Assembly: GCA_045604965.1 (NCBI GenBank)
Contig: JAZUPB010000022.1
Location: forward strand, 17,077-81,076
Origin: JAISGQ01 sp045604965
GTDB lineage: Bacteria; Bacillota; Clostridia; Oscillospirales; Acutalibacteraceae
Length of the DNA: 64,000 nucleotides
Direction of reading: 5' to 3'
In this document: one piece after another, positions 1 through 5,976 of the stretch
Numbering within the stretch: position 1 is the stretch's first letter
Layout: every line of letters begins with the position of its first letter
Translations under genes and position numbers: made by a program
Notes under the pieces: generated by a model
Told to the model about the DNA's origin: nothing
Seen by the model: only the letters and a program-made list of their open reading frames with translations
The model's database searches: none

Positions 1-1
1 A

Positions 2-1036
2 AACACAACTTCAGCGACAGTGTCAACCAAAGAATCAAAAACCTCGTCATCAAAAACAACAGGGACAACTGCAAAAAGCACAACCAAAACAACAAAAACA
101 ACCACATCAACAACGGCCTCAGCCATACAGAAATACAAAGCACTTCGCCTCGGCGACAGATCGGACGATGTATTAAGTCTTCAGAATCGATTATCTGAGC
201 TTGGTTATTTTGGTGCGTCGCCATCAGGATACTTTGGATCGCAGACAGAGGCGGCAGTAAGACTTTTTCAGAAAGCTGCAAGTTTGAGCGTTGACGGTGT
301 GGCAGGTAATGAGACTCAGACTGTTCTTTATTCTGATGATGCTCCCCGATACGGAACAACAACGACTACTGTTACATCGACAACTGCTGTTTCAACCACT
401 GCATCGACGACAACCGATGTTTCAGAAACGGAACAATCAGAAACAGAGCCTGATGAGACAAAGCCTACAGAGGTTTCAGCGTCGGACATTACCGAAGATC
501 AGCAGCCGGATTGGGAAAGCCTGTATACGGATCTTGATATGGGATCAACAGGAGATACTGTTATTGAGCTGCAGGACAAACTTAAAGGAGAAGGATTTTA
601 CGAACAGCCTCTGACAAATTATTACGGAAGCTTTACACGTGATGCTGTCAGGGCGTTTCAGTTAAGTGTCGGTCTGGAGGCAACAGGGACAGCTGATGCC
701 TACACGCAATATCTGCTATACAACGGGCTTACCGCAGGAGATTCACAGAGAGAAGAACAGTTCAGCGCTGAGTATTATGAGTTTGGCGGAGATCTCTATG
801 ATTCATTGGGAATAGAGGCAAGCGGTGTGATGATTGAAAAATCGGAAGGCTTGACAGGTTATTCCATCAAAGCGTCTCCGGAGCTGTTCGTTTCAGTGTA
901 CGGCAACAAAGGCGGACTGTCCACACTTGGAGCTTTTTCACAATCAAAGCCTGTTACTGTTATTTATAAGAATGGAACTGCATATGAACTGGACAGTGAT
1001 ACATTAGAAGAACTGGAAAACAGTATATTTAACTGA
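2..1036 (+). CDS. Peptidoglycan-binding-domain protein with Thr/Ser-rich linkers (5' partial)
   Basis: The frame is open to the left edge, so the true start lies outside the window. The visible part begins in a Thr/Ser/Lys-rich linker and holds two PG_binding_1-type repeats. The first is near residues 45-95 (LRLGDRSDDVLSLQNRLSEL, then FGSQTEAAVRLFQ). The second is near 175-225 (MGSTGDTVIELQDKL, then FTRDAVRAFQ). They are separated by a second Thr/Ser/Glu-rich linker. The last 100 residues or so form a domain I do not recognise. Such repeats bind cell-wall peptidoglycan, so the protein is probably surface-exposed or secreted; the signal peptide or anchor would be upstream. A strong terminator follows. 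The enzyme activity, if any, cannot be seen. Confidence 0.8.
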   Translation, partial: NTTSATVSTKESKTSSSKTTGTTAKSTTKTTKTTTSTTASAIQKYKALRLGDRSDDVLSLQNRLSELGYFGASPSGYFGSQTEAAVRLFQKAASLSVDGVAGNETQTVLYSDDAPRYGTTTTTVTSTTAVSTTASTTTDVSETEQSETEPDETKPTEVSASDITEDQQPDWESLYTDLDMGSTGDTVIELQDKLKGEGFYEQPLTNYYGSFTRDAVRAFQLSVGLEATGTADAYTQYLLYNGLTAGDSQREEQFSAEYYEFGGDLYDSLGIEASGVMIEKSEGLTGYSIKASPELFVSVYGNKGGLSTLGAFSQSKPVTVIYKNGTAYELDSDTLEELENSIFN

Positions 1037-1042
1037 TAAAAA

Positions 1043-1075
1043 GGGAACTGTATGAAAATACAGTTCCCTTTTTTA
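1043..1075 (+). terminator. Intrinsic terminator of the PG-binding gene
   Basis: An 11-bp perfect stem (GGGAACTGTAT / ATACAGTTCCC) with a GAAA loop is followed by six T residues, seven bases after the stop codon. Confidence 0.9.
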
Positions 1076-1208
1076 TTGTTTCAATTACAAAATAATTACA
1101 CAAAAATTAGAATTATGTCAATTAAAATACAAAGTAGCAATAATTATTGATTATGTAAACAAAATAAAATATCATTATAATTGTCTACAAATTGGCGGAG
1201 GGAAAAGC

Positions 1209-2108
1209 GTGGAATCGAAGATCAAAGAAATAAGAAAAACTTGCAAAGAGAAAAATATATTCATTGCAGCACATCTTTATCAGCCTCTTGAGCTGTCAGA
1301 AGCGGCTGATTTTACAGGTGATACCCTTGAAATTGTCAGGGAATCGGTGATGTCTGATGCAAGGACAGTGATTGTTTGTGCTGTTCGCTTTATTGCGGAA
1401 ATGGTAAAAGTTCTTGCACCTGAGAAGCGAGTGATACTGGCACACCCTGAGGCAACGTGTCCGATGGCAAATCAAATACTGCCATCCAGAATAAGAGCTT
1501 ACAGAGAAGAGCACGAAGATGCCTGTGTTGTGGCTTATGTAAATACCTGCGCAAGAGTCAAGGCGGAATGTGATTATTGCGTTTCCACTGCAACTGCAGC
1601 AGAGTTTTGTTCGAAATTAGAAAATGATAAAATCCTTTTTATACCTGACAGAAACATAGGGGAGGGTATAAAAAGAAAAACTGGTCAAAATATAGAGACC
1701 TGGAATTGTTATTGCCCGATACATGACAGTGTAACATTGAGAGATATAGAACTTGCGCGTGAGCTTTGGCCGAATGCGAATACAGCGGCACACCTGGGCT
1801 GCAGACCCGAGGTAGTTGATGCGGTGGATTTTGCAGGGTCAGCAAAGCAGCTTATGGATTGGTGTGCAAAACGTGATGAGGTCATAATCGCTGCAGAGAG
1901 CAGTATTGCAAACCGATTGGCGCATATTTATCACAATAAGAAATTTCATTGTCTGACTCCAGAAAAGCTTACTTGCAATCATATGGAGCGTACTTCAGTG
2001 GATACTTTGCTGAGAGTGATCAATGACGGATACGGAGAAGAGATAATAATTGATGCAGAGACAGCGGAAAAAGTAAGAAATATTTCAGAGGGATTATTCA
2101 TAGAATAA
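1209..2108 (+). CDS. nadA: Quinolinate synthase-like protein NadA
   Basis: NadA condenses iminoaspartate with dihydroxyacetone phosphate to quinolinate using a [4Fe-4S] cluster, in NAD synthesis. The 299-residue length fits the family. Three cluster-type cysteines are visible: TCPMAN, HLGCRPEV and LTCNHMERTS. The AHLYQ, ADFTGDTL, YVNTCARVKAECDYC and FIPDRNIGEG motifs also fit. Oddities: the usual HPEC reads HLGC and the usual GTE reads AAE, so a conserved acidic residue is missing. The start is GTG with GGAGGG at 1197-1202. No nadB or nadC lies beside it, which is unusual for Clostridia. The fold assignment is sure; full activity is less so. Confidence 0.85.
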   Translation: MESKIKEIRKTCKEKNIFIAAHLYQPLELSEAADFTGDTLEIVRESVMSDARTVIVCAVRFIAEMVKVLAPEKRVILAHPEATCPMANQILPSRIRAYREEHEDACVVAYVNTCARVKAECDYCVSTATAAEFCSKLENDKILFIPDRNIGEGIKRKTGQNIETWNCYCPIHDSVTLRDIELARELWPNANTAAHLGCRPEVVDAVDFAGSAKQLMDWCAKRDEVIIAAESSIANRLAHIYHNKKFHCLTPEKLTCNHMERTSVDTLLRVINDGYGEEIIIDAETAEKVRNISEGLFIE

Positions 2109-2178
2109 ATTAGTAAAATAATATTGTTATATAATTTAAAAATTTTAATGAAAAGGTATTTCCAAATTAGCAAGTTTG

Positions 2179-2187
2179 TGTTATAAT
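2179..2187 (+). promoter_or_regulatory. Extended -10 promoter of the XRE/S24 regulator
   Basis: TGTTATAAT is a consensus extended -10 element (TATAAT at 2182-2187) with no good -35 in front. It lies about 75 bp upstream of the regulator start codon. Confidence 0.6.
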
Positions 2188-2199
2188 TAAGTAAAGACG

Positions 2200-2219
2200 A
2201 ATGTTCAGCTGTGAACATT
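2200..2219 (+). promoter_or_regulatory. Operator-like dyad after the regulator promoter
   Basis: AATGTTCA-GCTG-TGAACATT is a perfect 8-bp inverted repeat with a 4-bp centre. It begins just after the predicted transcription start of the XRE/S24 gene. A site here would let a dimeric XRE protein repress its own gene. The binding partner is inferred from position only. Confidence 0.5.
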
Positions 2220-2260
2220 GGCCAATGTAAAGGATAATTATTAATTTGGAGTGTATCTTA

Positions 2261-2950
2261 ATGAGAAAACAGCAGACAGCAGAAAAGAAGGCAGAGTGCA
2301 TTCTTATTGGTAAGAGAATAAAAGAGGTCAGAAAGGAAGCAGGTCTTTCTCTCGGAAATATTGCTGACCGATTAAATAAAGAATTTGCGGCTAATACAAA
2401 TAAGGGAATGCTTTCAAAATATGAAAACGGCATTCACGAGCCATCGGCAAGTATGGTATATTGTATGGGTCTCATAATGGGTGTATCCAGCGATTATCTT
2501 ATGGGCAAAACCGATGAAAAATATCCTCCTAAGGCGCTTCAGGGAGAAGAGACATCTGCGCTGGTTCTGAAGGTTTATAAGAATCTTAAGGATTTTGGTG
2601 TTGGCGAAATCGATGATTCTGTATATGAGCTGATTCCTAAAAATTGGCTTGTAGGCGGAAGAGAGTTCTTTGGATATAAAGTAACTGCCGGACGTTATGC
2701 ACCCCGTTATTATTCCGGAGATATAATTATTTTCGAGAAAAAAGTCAAGGTCGCTCGTGAACAGATCGCCATTGCAAGTGTAGGGGACGGAGATGCTTTC
2801 CTCTGCACTATAAACAAAAAACGTGAGGGCAAGATCATTATTCCTCTTGATCCTGCTTATGACAGCAAATTCTATACAACCGAAGAGCTTGCAAACATTC
2901 CCGTAAAAATAATCGGTGCAGCTGTTCAGGTCAGAAGAAACGAAATATAA
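2261..2950 (+). CDS. XRE-family regulator with S24/LexA-like C-terminal domain
   Basis: An N-terminal Cro/CI-type helix-turn-helix occupies about residues 15-72 (IGKRIKEVRKEAGLSLGNIA, then MLSKYENGIHEPS). A C-terminal S24-like beta domain occupies about residues 125-225 (YSGDIIIFEKK, GDGDAFLC). The Ser of the usual S-M-x-P motif is not seen (the region reads RYAPRYYSGD), so the domain is probably a dimerisation or sensing module rather than a self-cleaving protease. ATG 2261 is preferred over an upstream in-frame TTG because GGAG at 2248-2251 lies nine bases before it. The gene has its own promoter, dyad and terminator, and no phage genes are nearby. Probably autoregulatory; targets unknown. 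Confidence 0.85.
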   Translation: MRKQQTAEKKAECILIGKRIKEVRKEAGLSLGNIADRLNKEFAANTNKGMLSKYENGIHEPSASMVYCMGLIMGVSSDYLMGKTDEKYPPKALQGEETSALVLKVYKNLKDFGVGEIDDSVYELIPKNWLVGGREFFGYKVTAGRYAPRYYSGDIIIFEKKVKVAREQIAIASVGDGDAFLCTINKKREGKIIIPLDPAYDSKFYTTEELANIPVKIIGAAVQVRRNEI

Positions 2951-2954
2951 TCAA

Positions 2955-2987
2955 AACCCCCGATTTTTGATCGGGGGTTAATTTTTG
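2955..2987 (+). terminator. Intrinsic terminator of the XRE/S24 gene
   Basis: AACCCCCGAT / ATCGGGGGTT stem with a short T loop, followed by AATTTTTG, immediately after the stop codon. Confidence 0.85.
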
Positions 2988-3016
2988 TATAATAAAGTTC
3001 AAGAAAAAGAAGGTTT

Positions 3017-3094
3017 CCAAAGGAGGCTTTGCTCCTTTGGCGGGGATAAAAGGGGCAGAGCCCCTTTTCAGGAGTTTGAGGATGGAATCCTCAA
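3017..3094. repeat. Tandem hairpin tract between convergent genes
   Basis: Three perfect or near-perfect hairpins lie back to back. CCAAAGGAG/CTCCTTTGG is at 3017-3040, AAAAGGGGC/GCCCCTTTT at 3048-3068 and TTGAGGAT/ATCCTCAA at 3076-3094. They sit between the two terminators of convergent genes and are not needed for termination. The pattern resembles dispersed intergenic palindromic elements; copy number cannot be judged from one window. Confidence 0.5.
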
Positions 3095-3104
3095 CTACAC
3101 ATAA

Positions 3105-3138
3105 AAAGAAAAGGTGGATACCCTTTCGAGTATCCACC
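3105..3138 (-). terminator. Terminator of the GPH transporter gene
   Basis: GGTGGATAC/GTATCCACC stem at 3113-3138. On the minus strand it is followed by TTTTCTTTTT. Confidence 0.8.
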
Positions 3139-3149
3139 AATTTTATTAA

Positions 3150-5039
3150 TTATTCAGCAGTTTCCTCAACAGGAGCTTCCTCAACAGGAGCTTCCTCAAC
3201 AGGAGCTTCCTCAACAGGAGCTTCCTCAACGGGAGTTTCCTCAACGGGAGCTTCTTCAGCAGGAGCTTCCTCAGCAGGAGCTTCCTCAACGGGAGCTTCC
3301 TCAACAGGAGCTTCCTCAACGGGAGCTTCCTCAACGGGAGCTTCCTCAACGGGAGCTTCTTCTACGGGAGCTTCTTCTACGGGAGCTTCCTCTGCCTTTT
3401 CTACAACTTCAACTTCCTCAGCTGAAGTTTCTTCTGCGACAGCCTCTGCTGCTTCTGCTGCAGCCTCAGCAGCACCGATGGTAGCAGCAAGCTCTACGAT
3501 AGCAGGAGCATCTTCGGAGACAGCGATCTTCTCAGCGGCCTCGAGATCCTCTTCAGGATTTTCAGTGGTAACACCGCGAGCAGCAAGCTCTTCCTGCATC
3601 TGAGTAAGCTTCTTTTTGCCAAGGTTATAGATAAGAGCGATACCGATGAACATAAGGAGTGCACTGAAAGTATAAAGTGCAGCAACAAGCCAACACATAT
3701 TGTTAGCGGTCTGAACACTCTGAGCATTGATGTCGATCTTAGAATCATATCCGAGGTAACCCATAATAATAATTACGAGGGAAGGTCCAACGCCCTGAGC
3801 GAGCTTACGGAAGAAGGAGTGGAGGGAGTAAACAGTACCCTCTTCTCTCTTGCCGGTCTTCCACTCATTGTAATCGATAGCGTCAGCCATAAGAGACCAG
3901 GATACGCAGGTGTAAACACCCATACCAAGTCCGAATATTACAAGAGCGATGAGGTAAATAAGGAGACCCTGCTCTTTCGGGAACATAGGGAATACGAACA
4001 TAAGAGCAGCACCGATCAAAGAGAAGATGGTACCAGCAACGGAAGCTTCCTTCTTACCAAACTTGTTAACGATCTTCTTAATGAAGGGCATAAACAGGAA
4101 CATAGGGAGGAAACCGATAAGCTGTACAACACCGGACAGCTGAGCCTGACCGAAGTAAATTGCAAACAGAATCTGTACAGCAGTAGATGCAGACTGCATA
4201 CCGAGGAACATACCCATAGCAGCGAGTGTAGCACCGACTGCGGGACGATTTCTGAAGAAGTTTGCGAAAGCCTTAAAGATATTAAACTTTTCGCCTTCGT
4301 TTACCTTAACGGAGTTCTCGTTTACACGGATGGTGATCTTCTTGATCATAAACTGGAAAGAAAGGAATCCGAGAAGACCCATCAGCAGAGCTGCAAAGAA
4401 AACAACGGGGCCGAGGAGTTCCTGCTCCTTAACACCGGTATCAGCATTAATGATAACATTACCGTTAGCATCAACTTTGTCTTTCCAGATAAGCATAGGA
4501 AGGATGATCATAGGAACCATATTACCGACCATAGAACCAACGCTTCTCCAGGTGGAGAGCTGAGCTCTTTCGCCTGCATCTTCAGTTACAAGGGAAAGCA
4601 TAGAGCCGTAAGGGACGTTTGCTATGGTGTAAAATGCATCCCAGAAAACATAACCTACGAGGAAAATGATGCACTTGATAGTAGTAGATGCATTAGGCAG
4701 CGGAATGAAGCAGAGTGAACCTGCAACGAGAAGGCCTATAGAACCAAGGAAGATATATGCCTTGAACTTGCCGCGCTTATAATTTCTGCGATCAGCATCG
4801 ATCATTGAACCGATCATCGGGTCGTTGATAGCGTCCCAGATCTGAACAATAAGGAGGAGAAGCGCGAAAAGATCGCTGTTCATATGCATATACACGAGCC
4901 AGAAGGTGTTGATTGTGCCCTTGAGAGCAAAGCTCATATTACAACCGAAGTCACCGGCAGCGTATGCGAGTTTATCGCGCATACCAAACTTGCGGTAACC
5001 GTTGGCATCGAGCTTCGGGGTTTTGACTTTCTTTGCCAT
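3150..5039 (-). CDS. GPH-family (MelB-like) sugar:cation symporter with acidic repeat tail
   Basis: This is a glycoside-pentoside-hexuronide symporter that brings glycosides in with Na+ or H+. About twelve membrane segments span residues 25-475, with the family signature WDAINDPMIGSMID near residues 67-80. The family norm is 450-480 residues. Here the 629-residue protein continues into a cytoplasmic Ala/Glu tail and then 15 tandem five-residue units, mostly APVEE. There is no EIIA domain as in LacS. AAAGGAGA at 5047-5054 supports the start. The gene is divergent from a TetR regulator and close to a GH2 glycosidase lacking a signal peptide, so it probably imports that enzyme's substrate. Codons look biased (AAG, AAC, GGT/C), hinting at high expression. 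Confidence 0.9.
   Translation of the reverse strand: MAKKVKTPKLDANGYRKFGMRDKLAYAAGDFGCNMSFALKGTINTFWLVYMHMNSDLFALLLLIVQIWDAINDPMIGSMIDADRRNYKRGKFKAYIFLGSIGLLVAGSLCFIPLPNASTTIKCIIFLVGYVFWDAFYTIANVPYGSMLSLVTEDAGERAQLSTWRSVGSMVGNMVPMIILPMLIWKDKVDANGNVIINADTGVKEQELLGPVVFFAALLMGLLGFLSFQFMIKKITIRVNENSVKVNEGEKFNIFKAFANFFRNRPAVGATLAAMGMFLGMQSASTAVQILFAIYFGQAQLSGVVQLIGFLPMFLFMPFIKKIVNKFGKKEASVAGTIFSLIGAALMFVFPMFPKEQGLLIYLIALVIFGLGMGVYTCVSWSLMADAIDYNEWKTGKREEGTVYSLHSFFRKLAQGVGPSLVIIIMGYLGYDSKIDINAQSVQTANNMCWLVAALYTFSALLMFIGIALIYNLGKKKLTQMQEELAARGVTTENPEEDLEAAEKIAVSEDAPAIVELAATIGAAEAAAEAAEAVAEETSAEEVEVVEKAEEAPVEEAPVEEAPVEEAPVEEAPVEEAPVEEAPVEEAPAEEAPAEEAPVEETPVEEAPVEEAPVEEAPVEEAPVEETAE
3162..3386 (-). 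repeat. 15-bp tandem repeat coding for (APVEE)15
   Basis: Fifteen in-frame 15-bp units encode APVEE, with two APAEE and one TPVEE variants, at the C-terminus of the GPH transporter. Synonymous changes (ggg/gga, tcc/tct) show the copies are not all recent. The coding phase never breaks. Confidence 0.95.
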
Positions 5040-5104
5040 TACTAGTTCTCCTTTCGTTTGTGGTGTCTTAACAAAATTTGTTATTGACGACCTCGTAGTT
5101 TTAT

Positions 5105-5110
5105 TATACT
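5105..5110 (-). promoter_or_regulatory. Probable -10 of the GPH transporter promoter
   Basis: On the minus strand TATAAT lies about 65 bp upstream of the start codon. A weak -35-like TTTGTA stands 16 bp further upstream. Confidence 0.4.
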
Positions 5111-5139
5111 TGATTTGTTTTTAATACAAAAGAGACAAA

Positions 5140-5163
5140 TATGTCATAAGTGTGACATATTGA
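5140..5163. promoter_or_regulatory. Operator-like inverted repeat in the GPH/tetR divergent region
   Basis: AATATGTCA-TAAGTG-TGACATATT is a perfect 9-bp inverted repeat between the divergent transporter and TetR genes. It lies upstream of the likely transporter -35 region. Half-site TGTCA/TGACA recurs in a second dyad in front of the GH2 gene. A TetR site is the simplest reading; this is inference. Confidence 0.55.
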
Positions 5164-5236
5164 TTTAAAAAAATTAAGAAAATCATTGTTTAAAATGCAC
5201 AAATTATAGTGCTTATATAGAAAACATTTGAAAAAA

Positions 5237-5263
5237 TTGGCATATTGCCGTATTATATATAAT
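5237..5263 (+). promoter_or_regulatory. Probable tetR promoter
   Basis: TTGGCA at 5237-5242 and TATAAT at 5258-5263 are separated by only 15 bp, in a very AT-rich tract with several alternative -10 boxes. The tetR start is 40 bp downstream. Confidence 0.4.
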
Positions 5264-5302
5264 ATATAAATAAACAATAATATATTAAGGTGAGTAAGTA
5301 TA

Positions 5303-5878
5303 ATGTATAAAGAATGTAAAACTACTCAATCGGCAAACAGGCAGATCGGGATTGCACATATATTAAGCGAAATGATGCTGACAAAACCTTATGAAGAGAT
5401 AAGCGTCAGCGAATTGTGCAAAAAGGCAGATATTCCGAGAAAAAGCTTCTACAGATATTTTGACACAAAGGACGATGCATTCAATTTTCTTGTGGACAAG
5501 ATGCTGATCGAATGTGACACCCTGCTCGATCGAGGAAAAACAATGGATCTTGCTGTGGATAAGGAGCTGCTTACGCAGAGATTCAGATATTTCAAGGAGC
5601 ACAAAAATCTGATAGGAGCGATTGCGAATAACCGGATGAGTATTCCTACGATACAGCGTGTCTGTGAAACTGTGGTGTCACAGATAAGCAATTTTGGAAT
5701 AATGGTTTCTATGGAAGATCGTATGAAGATAGCAATGGTGACTTCGGTGATATTCGCTATTATAATGTCATGGCATCACTCGGACTATGAAACACCCTGC
5801 GAAAATCTTGCAGATATGACATATGAACTTCTGACAAAGCCTCTTATCAATCCTGATGCGAATCAATACGAGGCGTGA
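5303..5878 (+). CDS. TetR/AcrR-family transcriptional regulator
   Basis: The 191-residue protein has an N-terminal TetR helix-turn-helix at about residues 15-62 (KPYEEISVSELCKKADIPRK, then SFYRYFDTKDDAF). The rest is an all-helical ligand domain typical of the clostridial TetR C-terminal type. It lies between a divergent sugar symporter and a downstream GH2 glycosidase and probably controls both in response to the imported glycoside or its product. Two TGTCA/TGACA dyads, at 5140-5163 and 5875-5890, are candidate sites. Both lie upstream of the respective -35 regions, which would suit activation as well as repression. Ligand unknown. Confidence 0.85.
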   Translation: MYKECKTTQSANRQIGIAHILSEMMLTKPYEEISVSELCKKADIPRKSFYRYFDTKDDAFNFLVDKMLIECDTLLDRGKTMDLAVDKELLTQRFRYFKEHKNLIGAIANNRMSIPTIQRVCETVVSQISNFGIMVSMEDRMKIAMVTSVIFAIIMSWHHSDYETPCENLADMTYELLTKPLINPDANQYEA

Positions 5879-5890
5879 CACAACTGTCAC
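5875..5890. promoter_or_regulatory. Operator-like dyad upstream of the GH2 promoter
   Basis: GTGACA-CAAC-TGTCAC is a perfect 6-bp inverted repeat that overlaps the tetR stop codon. It ends 21 bp before the GH2 -35 box and shares the TGACA/TGTCA half-site with the dyad at 5140-5163. Confidence 0.45.
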
Positions 5891-5911
5891 ACATCGTGCG
5901 TTTTTGGGTAA

Positions 5912-5940
5912 TTGCACAAATTTAAAAGATATATTATAAT
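5912..5940 (+). promoter_or_regulatory. Sigma-A promoter of the GH2 gene
   Basis: TTGCAC (5912-5917), a 17-bp spacer and TATAAT (5935-5940), followed by AGGAGG at 5963-5968 and the ATG at 5977. Confidence 0.75.
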
Positions 5941-5976
5941 TAAATTGTGAAATTCTAAACTTAGGAGGAATTTAAA

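Noticed and set aside
3162..3386. Regular 15-bp repeats as a possible CRISPR-like array
   Set aside because: No spacers lie between units and the copies stay in frame as coding sequence.
3037..3603. Plus-strand 188-codon frame with STGASSTGASS repeats
   Set aside because: It is the antisense reading of the APVEE repeat of the GPH gene and runs through hairpins; no ribosome binding site.
3819..4718. 300-codon plus-strand frame inside the GPH gene
   Set aside because: Antisense shadow caused by codon bias; no start site and composition unlike a real protein.
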